This document shows, piece after piece, positions 1 to 6,854 of a stretch of DNA of 64,000 bases. Each line of letters begins with the position of its first letter. Positions within the stretch are counted from its first letter, which is position 1. Location: contig NZ_BMKC01000001.1 of assembly GCF_014643775.1 (NCBI RefSeq), positions 682,001 through 746,000 of the forward strand, in the 5' to 3' direction. A model generated the notes under the pieces. The model saw only the letters and a program-made list of their open reading frames with translations, had not been told where the DNA came from and did no database searches. The translations under genes and the position numbers were made by a program. The stretch comes from Arenimonas soli. Lineage in GTDB: Bacteria > Pseudomonadota > Gammaproteobacteria > Xanthomonadales > Xanthomonadaceae.

Positions 1-842
1 ATGAAAAACGCCGCCAGCACCAGGCCGCCGGAAAAGACATGCTGCAGCGGGAAGGGATGCAGGTCCGGGTCGGCCAGCCAGAACGGCAGCGCCAGCAGCA
101 CCACCGTGCCCAGGGTCGCCGCCGGCACCTGCCAGGGGATGACCCGCTTGAACAGCAGGAACAAACCGCCCAGCGCGAAGAAATTGGCGACCCACTCCCA
201 GCCGCGGCCGCCGAAATCACCGAACACCGGCACGTCGCGGATCTCCGCCAGGGTCGCGCCCTGGCTGCCGAGCGTGCGCACGGTGTCGAGCGGCGTCGCC
301 TGCGCCAGCGTGTCCCAGCCCCAGGGGGCGGGCAGCTGACCGGTGAGGATGGCGATCAAGCTGTCGCCCAGGCCCGGCGTGCCCATGGCCTGGTCCAGCC
401 CCGCCGGCGCCAGCCACTGCGTGAAAACGCGCGGGAAGGCCAGCAGCACGACCGCAAGGCCGACCATGGCCGGATTGAACAGGTTGTGGCCCAGGCCCCC
501 GAAGAGATGCTTGGCGAACACGATCGCCGCCAGCATGCCGATCGCCGCCAGCCACCACGGCGCCAGCGGTGGCAGGCACAGCGCGAACAGCACGGCGGTG
601 AGCGGTGCGCTGAGGTCGGTAAGGAAAGGCCGCATCGGTTTGCCGCGCAGTTTCAGCATCGCGGCTTCAAATGCCATCGCGAATGCGGCCGCCAGCAGGA
701 TCTGCACGAAAATGCCGGGCCCGAAGAACCAGCCATGCGCGAGCACGCCCGGCACCAGCGCCAGCAGCACCAGGCCCATGGTGCCGCGCACGCTGCGTCG
801 CGGCGGCAGGTGCGGGGCCGGGGCGGTTTCGAAAGTCTTCAC
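1..842 (-). CDS. rnfD: RnfD/RsxD, ion-translocating electron transport complex subunit D (partial, 3' end outside window)
   Basis: This is a polytopic inner-membrane subunit of the Rnf/Rsx complex, which couples electron flow between NADH and ferredoxin-type carriers to ion transport, or in gammaproteobacteria helps keep SoxR reduced. I translated it by hand from a GTG at 842, whose GTGA overlaps the rnfC stop. The protein begins VKTFETAPAPHLPPRRS and 280 codons are present before the window edge. Residues about 177-185 read DTLAQATPL, which matches the site where RnfD/NqrB proteins carry covalent FMN on a threonine (here Thr183, by family analogy). The family is usually about 350 residues, so roughly the last fifth is missing at the left edge. 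The GTGA overlap implies translational coupling to rnfC. Confidence 0.88.
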   Translation of the reverse strand, partial: MKTFETAPAPHLPPRRSVRGTMGLVLLALVPGVLAHGWFFGPGIFVQILLAAAFAMAFEAAMLKLRGKPMRPFLTDLSAPLTAVLFALCLPPLAPWWLAAIGMLAAIVFAKHLFGGLGHNLFNPAMVGLAVVLLAFPRVFTQWLAPAGLDQAMGTPGLGDSLIAILTGQLPAPWGWDTLAQATPLDTVRTLGSQGATLAEIRDVPVFGDFGGRGWEWVANFFALGGLFLLFKRVIPWQVPAATLGTVVLLALPFWLADPDLHPFPLQHVFSGGLVLAAFF

Positions 843-2338
843 GGGCGGTCGCCGGCGTCGTCGGATGCGGCGCGTTTGGCCCGGGCGCGTTCCAGGGCAG
901 CCGCCACCGCATCCGGGCTGGCGGCGGCCTTGCGCGCGGCGCGGCGCGCCTCGCGTTCGCCCGCTTCGCGTTCAAGGCGCTCGCGGCGGCTTTCGAAGCG
1001 CTGGCGCGCGGCTTCGGCATTGGCGGCATCGGCGTCGCGTGCCAGCAGTTCGCCCTTGGCCAGGCGGAACTGCTGCGTCAGCGGGATGTGGCTGGGGCAA
1101 GCGAGGTCGCAGCAGCCACATTCGATGCAATCGAAGAGGCCCTGCCCGCGCGCTTCATCCAGCCGGCCGGCGCGCGCCTGCCAGTGCAGCTGCTGCGGCA
1201 GCAGGCGCGAGGGGCAGGCAGTGGCGCAGTCGCCGCAGCGGATGCAGGGCATTTCATCGCCAGCCGTGCGAAGGTCGGCGTCGCCCAGCACCAGGACGCA
1301 GTTGTGGGTCTTGCCGATCGCGAATCCATCGTGGGGCAGGGCGGTGCCCATCATCGGGCCGCCCAGCATCAGTCGGCGCGCGGCCGGCGTGTAGCCGCCG
1401 GCGTGCGCGACCAGGTCGCAGACCCGCGTGCCCAGCGGCACGATGAAATTGCCCGGCCTGGCCACGCCCGGACCGGTGACGGTGACCACGCGTTCGCAAA
1501 GCGCTTCGCCCAGCACCACCGCGCGCCAGGCCGCGCGCACGGTGGCGACGTTGAGCACGATGACGCCGATGTCGCGCGGCAGGCCGCCGCGCGGCACCTC
1601 CTGGCCGGTCAGCACCTGGATCAGCTGGCGCTCGCCGCCTTCGGGGTAACGCGTGGGCACCACCACCAGTTCAACCAGGTCCTGGCCATGCGCCTGCACG
1701 GCTTCGCCGCAGGCGGTGATCGCCTCGCGCATGCTGTCCTCGACCGCCAGCAGCACGCGCGACGCGCCGCTGGCACGGGCCATCATCCGGGCGCCGCGCA
1801 CCACCTCGTCGGCATGTTCGCGCAGCAGGGCATCATCGCAGGCGATCCAGGGTTCACATTCGGCGCCGTTGATCACCAGCGTGGCGCGCGCGGCCGCGAG
1901 TTTGCCGGCGGTCGGAAAGCCGGCGCCGCCCAGTCCGACGATGCCGGCGTCGCGGATGCGCGCACGCAGGGCATCGGCGTCGGCGTCTTCCGGCAGGGCG
2001 GGCTGGGCCTGCAGCGCGCCGTCCGGCGCGGGTTCGATCACGACGTGGGGGACTTCGATGCCCGGGGTGCCCGGCAGCGGAAGGGCTTCGATGGCAATTA
2101 CCCGCCCGGCCACCGGTGAATGCAGGTCCGCGCCGGCGCCGCCTTCGGCGATGGCGATGCGTTGCCCGCGCGCGACGCTGTCTCCCGGGGCCACGCAGGG
2201 TTCGGCCGGCAGGCCGGCGTGCTGCAACACGGACAGGTACAGCCGTGCCGACGGCGGCAGCCGGCGCAGCCCGCCGGCGGTGGACTCGGCCTTGTGGCCG
2301 GGCAGGTCCAGGCCGCCGTGGAAGCGATGCAGGTGCAC
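839..2338 (-). CDS. rnfC: RnfC/RsxC, electron transport complex subunit C
   Basis: RnfC is the peripheral NADH-facing, FMN- and iron-sulfur-binding subunit of the Rnf complex. The protein is 499 residues from a GTG at 2338 (VHLHRFHGGLDLPGHK), the conserved RnfC N-terminus; an open frame continues upstream but reads as low-complexity antisense. A NuoF-like nucleotide-binding loop (GLGGAGFPTAGK) lies in the first third, and two cysteine clusters, CIRCGDCATACPS and CIECGCCDLACPS, bind two 4Fe-4S clusters in the C-terminal third. The tail is an Ala/Arg/Glu-rich helix. It starts 17 bp after the enoyl-CoA hydratase stop and overlaps rnfD by 4 bases. rnfA and rnfB are not adjacent upstream, unlike the common rnfABCDGE order. 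Confidence 0.93.
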   Translation of the reverse strand: MHLHRFHGGLDLPGHKAESTAGGLRRLPPSARLYLSVLQHAGLPAEPCVAPGDSVARGQRIAIAEGGAGADLHSPVAGRVIAIEALPLPGTPGIEVPHVVIEPAPDGALQAQPALPEDADADALRARIRDAGIVGLGGAGFPTAGKLAAARATLVINGAECEPWIACDDALLREHADEVVRGARMMARASGASRVLLAVEDSMREAITACGEAVQAHGQDLVELVVVPTRYPEGGERQLIQVLTGQEVPRGGLPRDIGVIVLNVATVRAAWRAVVLGEALCERVVTVTGPGVARPGNFIVPLGTRVCDLVAHAGGYTPAARRLMLGGPMMGTALPHDGFAIGKTHNCVLVLGDADLRTAGDEMPCIRCGDCATACPSRLLPQQLHWQARAGRLDEARGQGLFDCIECGCCDLACPSHIPLTQQFRLAKGELLARDADAANAEAARQRFESRRERLEREAGEREARRAARKAAASPDAVAAALERARAKRAASDDAGDRP

Positions 2339-2355
2339 GGCCGGCCCGGGTCCGG

Positions 2356-3138
2356 TCAGCGGCCGGTGAAGCTGGGCTTGCGGCGGGCCAGGAAGGCGTC
2401 GGTGCCTTCCTTCATGTCCTGGGTCGAGAAGGTGACCGCGAAGACCTGGGTTTCGTGGTCCAGCCCGGAATCGATCGGCGCTTCGCCGCCCAGTACGATG
2501 GCGTCGAGGATGCCGCGCAGCGCCAGCGGCGCCGAATTGGCCAGCTGCGTGGCCAGGGCATCCACGTCGGCGTCGAGCTGGTCGGCCGGCACGACCCGGG
2601 TGACCAGGCCAAGCTCGGCCGCGCGCGCGGCCGTGATCGGCGCACCCAGCAGGCACAGCTCCAGGGCCACGCCGCGTCCGGCCAGGCGCAGCAGGCGCTG
2701 GGTGCCACCGAAACCGGGCACCAGGCCCAGATTGATCTCGGGCTGGCCAAGCTTGGCGCTGTCGGCGGCGATGCGCAGGTGGCAGGCCATGGCCAGTTCC
2801 AGGCCACCGCCGAGCGCAAACCCGTTCAGGCGCGCGATGACCGGCTTGCCCAGGCGTTCGATGCGGGTCATCAGGGCCTGGCCGTGGGCGGAGAAATCAC
2901 GCGCCTGGGCCGGGCTGAGGCCGTTCATCTCGGCGATGTCGGCGCCGGCGACGAAGGCCTTGGGGCCGGCGCCGGTCAGCACGACCACGCGCACCGAAGC
3001 GTCGGCGGCGGCATCGGAAAACGCGGCGTGCAGTTCGGTCAGGGTTTCGCGGTTGAGCGCGTTGAGCTTGTCGGGGCGATTGAGGATGATGCGACGGATC
3101 CCGTCCTTGTCCTCGACGAGCAGGGTATTGAAGGCCAT
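2356..3138 (-). CDS. enoyl-CoA hydratase (crotonase family)
   Basis: This crotonase hydrates trans-2-enoyl-CoA to 3-hydroxyacyl-CoA in fatty acid beta-oxidation and is expected to be cytosolic and hexameric. The 260-residue protein has the complete crotonase signature NGFALGGGLELAMACHLRIA followed by LGQPEINLGLVPGFGG. Glu114 and Glu134 correspond to the two catalytic glutamates of classical hydratases, and AGADIAEM provides an oxyanion-hole segment. The ATG at 3138 was chosen because a GGAG motif lies about 10 bases upstream and residues MAFNTLLVEDKDG align with family N-termini. It precedes rnfC by only 17 bp and may be co-transcribed with it. The exact chain-length preference cannot be read from sequence. 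Confidence 0.93.
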   Translation of the reverse strand: MAFNTLLVEDKDGIRRIILNRPDKLNALNRETLTELHAAFSDAAADASVRVVVLTGAGPKAFVAGADIAEMNGLSPAQARDFSAHGQALMTRIERLGKPVIARLNGFALGGGLELAMACHLRIAADSAKLGQPEINLGLVPGFGGTQRLLRLAGRGVALELCLLGAPITAARAAELGLVTRVVPADQLDADVDALATQLANSAPLALRGILDAIVLGGEAPIDSGLDHETQVFAVTFSTQDMKEGTDAFLARRKPSFTGR

Positions 3139-3294
3139 TTCGTAAAACTCCGTTAAGCGGGGAACTCGGGGCGTGCGCACCGGTCGCAGATGGGCCGGTG
3201 GCGTGATGTCAGTGGCGGTTCAGCCGCGCGGGGGCTATCCTAGCGCGGCATTCGGGGCACCACATCGCCCCATCCAACCAACGGAGATTCCCTG

Positions 3295-4011
3295 ATGAAG
3301 TTGCGTCTGATCGCTGCCTGCCTGGCGGCTTTTGGTCTGAGTGCCGGCGTTGCGCTGGCCCAGTCCGCCCCGGCCAATGCGCCGACGCCCCCGCCGGCCA
3401 ACAAGCCGGTGCTGAGCTACGCCATCGGTTACGACCTGGGCAAGGACCTCGCGGACCAGAAGGTTGACGTCGACATCAACCAGGTCATCAAGGCCCTGCA
3501 GGACGGCTTCGCCAAGCGCGCGCCGGCCCACCCGCAGGACCAGATGGACGGCCAGTTGGCCGGCCTGCAGCAGCGCATGGTCGCCCAGGCCCGCGCCGAG
3601 TTCGAGCGGGTCGCCAACGAAAACAAGACCAAGTCCGACGCCTTCCTGGCCGCCAACCGCGGCAAGCCGGGCATCACCGTGCTGCCCAGCGGCATCCAGT
3701 ACCGCGTGATCGAAACCGGTTCGGGCGCCAAGCCGACCCAGGCCAGCACCGTGACCATGCACTACCGTGGTTCGGTGTCCACCGGCCAGGAGTTCGCCAA
3801 CACCTACGCCCAGCAGAACCCGACCCCGGCCTCGTTCAAGGTCAGCGAGTTCCCGATCCGCGGCATCCAGGAAGTCCTGGTGATGATGCCGGCCGGCTCG
3901 CGCTGGGAAGTGTTCCTGCCCTCGGACAAGGCCTTCGGCAACGACCCGCGTTCGCCGGTCGGCCCGGGCCAGGCGCTGGTCTTCGACATCAAGCTCGAAG
4001 GCGTCCAGTAA
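3295..4011 (+). CDS. FKBP-type peptidyl-prolyl cis-trans isomerase, FkpA/Mip-like, periplasmic
   Basis: This predicted periplasmic proline isomerase and chaperone has 238 residues. A signal peptide (MKLRLIAACLAAFGLSAGVALA, cleavage before QSAP) is followed by a Pro/Ala linker. Residues about 35-125 form an FKBP_N helical dimerisation domain (YAIGYDLGKDLADQ) and residues about 140-237 the FKBP catalytic domain, containing TVTMHYRGSVSTGQEF and an FPIRGIQEVL region. Length and layout match Mip/FkpA proteins. The start codon follows a GGAG motif by about 9 bases. It stands alone: the gene on its left is divergent and a strong hairpin follows its stop. Several hydrophobic positions of the FK506 pocket look substituted, so isomerase efficiency is uncertain. 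Confidence 0.93.
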   Translation: MKLRLIAACLAAFGLSAGVALAQSAPANAPTPPPANKPVLSYAIGYDLGKDLADQKVDVDINQVIKALQDGFAKRAPAHPQDQMDGQLAGLQQRMVAQARAEFERVANENKTKSDAFLAANRGKPGITVLPSGIQYRVIETGSGAKPTQASTVTMHYRGSVSTGQEFANTYAQQNPTPASFKVSEFPIRGIQEVLVMMPAGSRWEVFLPSDKAFGNDPRSPVGPGQALVFDIKLEGVQ

Positions 4012-4020
4012 GCAACCCGC

Positions 4021-4048
4021 GGGGCCGCGCCGGCGACGGCGCGGCCCC
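4021..4048 (+). terminator. hairpin after FKBP gene, candidate terminator
   Basis: An 11-bp perfect GC stem (GGGGCCGCGCC / GGCGCGGCCCC) with a 6-nt loop begins 9 bp after the FKBP stop. The following bases (TGCGTCTTG) are not a clean T-run, so it may stall transcription or protect the 3' end rather than act as a strong intrinsic terminator. Confidence 0.5.
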
Positions 4049-4062
4049 TGCGTCTTGACACG

Positions 4063-4254
4063 ATGTCCATGACCCCCGGTTACCGCGCCGTGCTCAGTCC
4101 CTGCATCGGTATTTGTTCGCTCGACGCCAGCGGCCTCTGCGAAGGCTGCCACCGCAGCGTGGCCGAAATCGCCCGCTGGTCGCAGATGGGCGACGACGAA
4201 CGCCTGCAGATCATGGAAACCGTGCTGCCGGCCCGCGAGGCGCTGCGCGTGTGA
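4063..4254 (+). CDS. DUF1289 domain small cysteine-rich protein
   Basis: This small protein of 63 residues carries the DUF1289 signature SPCIGICSLDASGLCEGCHRS followed by EIARW. Its four cysteines (CxxxC...CxxC) probably bind a metal or an iron-sulfur cluster; the biochemical role of the family is not established. Two in-frame ATGs (4063, 4069) are possible and no Shine-Dalgarno sequence is seen. The stop overlaps the GTG start of the downstream Nudix gene by four bases (GTGA), so the two are almost certainly translated together. DUF1289 next to Nudix/CoA pyrophosphatase or sulfur-transfer genes is a recurrent arrangement in proteobacteria, as I recall it. Confidence 0.85.
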   Translation: MSMTPGYRAVLSPCIGICSLDASGLCEGCHRSVAEIARWSQMGDDERLQIMETVLPAREALRV

Positions 4255-4868
4255 CCCCGCCGTTCGAACTGCTCGAACGGATACCCCAAGCCCTGCATCC
4301 GCTGGACCGGCCTCCGCCCGGCCCGGGCTGGAACCATGCCGAACTGGCCGACCTGCTGCCCGCCGGGCTGCCGCTGCGGCAGGCCGCGGTGCTGGTGGCC
4401 CTGGTCGAACGCCCGGGCGGCCCGCAGGTGCTGCTGACCCGCCGCACCGAAGCCCTTCGGCACCACGCCGGCCAGATCGCCTTTCCCGGTGGCCGCATCG
4501 AAAACAGCGACGCCGACCCGGTCGAGGCCGCCCTGCGCGAAGCCCACGAGGAAGTGGGCCTGGCGGGCGCGCTGTCCACGCCGCAGGGTTACCTCGATCC
4601 CTTCGTCACCATCACCGGATTCCACGTGTTCCCGGTGGTGGCCAGCGTGCGGGGCGCTTTCCGGGCCACGCCCGATCCGAACGAGGTGGCCGAAGCCTTC
4701 GAAGTGCCGCTGCAGTTCCTGCTCGACCCGGGCAACGTGCACGCGCTGGACGTGGACTTCCAGGGCCGCCAGCGGCGCATACTTGAGTTCCGCTACGGGG
4801 GGCACCGCATCTGGGGCGCCACCGCCGCGATGCTGGTCAATTTCAGGCAACGACTGGAGCAGGGCTGA
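4251..4868 (+). CDS. CoA pyrophosphatase, Nudix family (NudL-like)
   Basis: This enzyme is expected to hydrolyse CoA and its derivatives to 3',5'-ADP and 4'-phosphopantetheine. The protein is 205 residues from a GTG at 4251. It contains the NuCoA motif (LLTRRTEALRHHAGQIAFPGG) directly before the Nudix box GGRIENSDADPVEAALREAHEEVGL, whose catalytic REAHEEVG core is intact. This pair of motifs separates CoA pyrophosphatases from other Nudix enzymes. The start overlaps the DUF1289 stop, and the stop shares one base with the ATG of the sulfurtransferase (TGATG), giving a tightly coupled three-gene operon. The substrate is inferred from the motif, not demonstrated. Confidence 0.9.
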   Translation: MTPPFELLERIPQALHPLDRPPPGPGWNHAELADLLPAGLPLRQAAVLVALVERPGGPQVLLTRRTEALRHHAGQIAFPGGRIENSDADPVEAALREAHEEVGLAGALSTPQGYLDPFVTITGFHVFPVVASVRGAFRATPDPNEVAEAFEVPLQFLLDPGNVHALDVDFQGRQRRILEFRYGGHRIWGATAAMLVNFRQRLEQG

Positions 4869-5713
4869 TGCACTGGACCACCTTGGTTTCCGCGCAGGAC
4901 CTGGCCGCGCACTTGGGCAAGCCAGGCCTGGTGCTGGTGGATTGCCGGCACGCGCTGTCCGATGTCGACGCCGGCGAAGCCGCCTGGGCCCGGGGCCATC
5001 TGCCCGGCGCGGGGCATGCCCACCTCGAGCGCGACCTGTCGCGACCCGGTCCGGCGTCCGAGGGGCGGCACCCGATGCCTTCCCAAGCGCAGTTCGCCGC
5101 GCTGTTGGGCCGCCTGGGCGTCACGCCCGGCGACCAGGTCGTGGCCTACGACGAAGATAGTGGCGCCATGGCCGCGGCGCGGTTCTGGTGGTTGCTGCGC
5201 CTGTTTGGCCATGCGCGCGTGGCCGTGCTCGATGGTGGCCTTGCGCACTGGCGTGCACTGGGCCTGCCGCTGGACACCCGCGAACCCACGCCGGTGCCGG
5301 CTTATCCGGGCCGCTTCGACAGCGACGCCTGCGTGTCGACGGACCAGGTGCAGGCGCGCTTGGGCGAAGCCCCGGGCTGGCTGCTCGATGCGCGGTCGCC
5401 TGAACGTTTTCGCGGCGAGGTCGAACCCCTGGATCCGGTTGCCGGCCATATTCCAGGCGCCGGAAACCGGCCGTTCCCGGCCAACCTGTGCGAAGGCCGC
5501 TTCCAGCCGCCCGACGAGCTGCTGCGCCAGTTCACCGCGCTGCTGCAGGGTCGGAAGCCCGGGGACGTGGTGCTTTCCTGCGGCTCCGGCGTCACCGCCT
5601 GCCACAACCTGCTGGCGATGGAACATGCCGGCCTGCACGGTGCGCGCATCTATCCGGCTTCGTGGAGCGGCTGGGTGGCCGATCGTTCGCGGCCGGTCGC
5701 GACCGGCACCTGA
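4868..5713 (+). CDS. sseA: 3-mercaptopyruvate/thiosulfate sulfurtransferase (double rhodanese)
   Basis: This enzyme transfers sulfur from 3-mercaptopyruvate or thiosulfate to an acceptor. It has 281 residues with two rhodanese domains: an inactive N-terminal one (about residues 1-130, LVDCRHALSDVDAG) and a catalytic C-terminal one (about 150-281). The active loop is CGSGVTA with Cys238 as nucleophile. CG[ST]GVTA is characteristic of 3-mercaptopyruvate sulfurtransferases, whereas thiosulfate-specific enzymes have CRKGVTA. A conserved WSGWV segment closes the protein. It is the third gene of the DUF1289-Nudix operon and converges on the lipoprotein gene with a 3-bp gap. Confidence 0.9.
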   Translation: MHWTTLVSAQDLAAHLGKPGLVLVDCRHALSDVDAGEAAWARGHLPGAGHAHLERDLSRPGPASEGRHPMPSQAQFAALLGRLGVTPGDQVVAYDEDSGAMAAARFWWLLRLFGHARVAVLDGGLAHWRALGLPLDTREPTPVPAYPGRFDSDACVSTDQVQARLGEAPGWLLDARSPERFRGEVEPLDPVAGHIPGAGNRPFPANLCEGRFQPPDELLRQFTALLQGRKPGDVVLSCGSGVTACHNLLAMEHAGLHGARIYPASWSGWVADRSRPVATGT

Positions 5714-5716
5714 GGC

Positions 5717-6100
5717 CTACAGCGAATAACTGTCGCGGTCCGGGCGTCCGGGCAGTACCTCGACCCGCACCAGTTCGTGGCCGTCCACGGTCATGCGCCA
5801 GCGCCCGTCCGACAGGTGCGGCGGCTGTTGCACCTTGAATCGCGCGCTGAAAAAACCGACGCCGATCCTGAAGCCCTCCTGGTTGAAGCCATGCACCGGG
5901 CCCTGGATGCGGGTGCGCGAGCCGTCCCTGACGCGTTCGTAATTGGCCTGGCCATCGGGCTGCAGCACCAGCCGAACGCCGTCGCCGCGCCAGTGGCCGA
6001 TGTATTGGGAGTAGTCCGCCGGGACCGGCTCCCGGCAGGCCGCCAGGGCCAGGCAGGCCCAGGCCAGGACCGCCGGCATCAGCCAGCGGCGTGCCCTCAC
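5717..6100 (-). CDS. small predicted lipoprotein of unknown function
   Basis: I do not recognise this 127-residue protein. It starts with an Arg-rich stretch and a hydrophobic helix ending in a lipobox (LALAAC), so it is probably lipid-anchored at Cys22, with EPV after the Cys giving no inner-membrane Asp retention signal. The mature part (about 105 residues) looks like a small beta-rich domain: GHWRGDGVRLVLQPDGQANY, then RIQGPVHGF and GRWRMTVDGHELVRVE. The GTG at 6100 was chosen because it overlaps the stop of the upstream isomerase (GTGA) and supplies the positive n-region; an ATG at 6079 would leave no basic residues. Function might be sought among lipocalin-like or META-type envelope proteins. 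Confidence 0.7.
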   Translation of the reverse strand: MRARRWLMPAVLAWACLALAACREPVPADYSQYIGHWRGDGVRLVLQPDGQANYERVRDGSRTRIQGPVHGFNQEGFRIGVGFFSARFKVQQPPHLSDGRWRMTVDGHELVRVEVLPGRPDRDSYSL

Positions 6101-6846
6101 TTGCCCAGCCGGGCGACCAGCGCCTGCAGGGCGGCCTGGGTTTGCGGCGAATTCCACTCGTCCAGGAAGCCGTCGAGGTCGTCGTCGCGGAAGGAAGCGA
6201 GCGCGGAGACCAGGTCGGCCCTGGCCAGGGCGCGGGTGGCCAGCATCGCCTGCGCGGGCAGCTTCAGCAGCTCCTGCAGCCAGACCAGGGCACGCTGGCT
6301 GACGTGTTCGGCGTCGGTCAGTTCGTCGACCAGGCCGCAGGCCAGGGCCTGTTCGGACTCGACCAGTTCGCCGGACACCAGCAGGCGTTCGGCCCGGTAG
6401 GTGCCGACCACGCGCCGCATCAGGTGCTGGATGGCGTCGGGTGCGACCAGGCCCACCTGGACTTCGTTCAGGCCGATGCGGAAGGGGCCGCGCGCCATGA
6501 TGCGGTAGTCGCAGCACAGCGCCAGCACGCAGCCACCGGCGGGGCTGTGGCCGGCCAGGGCGGCGGCCACCGGCACCGGCGAGGCGGCGATGGCGCGCGC
6601 CGCCGCGAACAGCGAAGCCCAGCCGGCCTTCAGGCCGGCGGCATCCAGGGACATCAGGTGCGGGACGTCCATGCCGGCGGAAAAGACCTTGGCACCGCCG
6701 GAAAGGATGATGCCCTGCGCACCGTCCGCGGGCGCCGCCTCCACCGCGGTGCGCAGGGCCGACAGCAGTTCCGGCGTCAGCGCGTTGACCGGCGGGCGGG
6801 CCAGCTGGATCTCATGGATGGGTCCGTGGCGATGGATCTGGAGCAT
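6097..6846 (-). CDS. enoyl-CoA isomerase (Delta3-Delta2), crotonase family
   Basis: This crotonase-fold protein of 249 residues most resembles Delta3,Delta2-enoyl-CoA isomerases, which move a 3-double bond to the 2-position so that unsaturated fatty acids enter beta-oxidation. The segment GHSPAGGCVLALCCDYRIMA followed by IGLNEVQVGL matches the mitochondrial ECI1 pattern (PAGGC...CDYR...LNE.Q.G). Glu128 in LNEVQ is the expected single catalytic base, and the first hydratase glutamate is absent (Gly-Cys-Val instead of Gly-Leu-Glu). Upstream, the DUF4139 gene ends 8 bp before its start; downstream, the lipoprotein start overlaps its stop. Confidence 0.87.
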   Translation of the reverse strand: MLQIHRHGPIHEIQLARPPVNALTPELLSALRTAVEAAPADGAQGIILSGGAKVFSAGMDVPHLMSLDAAGLKAGWASLFAAARAIAASPVPVAAALAGHSPAGGCVLALCCDYRIMARGPFRIGLNEVQVGLVAPDAIQHLMRRVVGTYRAERLLVSGELVESEQALACGLVDELTDAEHVSQRALVWLQELLKLPAQAMLATRALARADLVSALASFRDDDLDGFLDEWNSPQTQAALQALVARLGK

Positions 6847-6854
6847 GGGTCACC

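Noticed and set aside
671-2119. Long plus-strand frames opposite rnfC/rnfD
   Set aside because: The minus strand carries clear 4Fe-4S and flavin motifs; the opposite frames are low-complexity His/Arg/Ala sequence.
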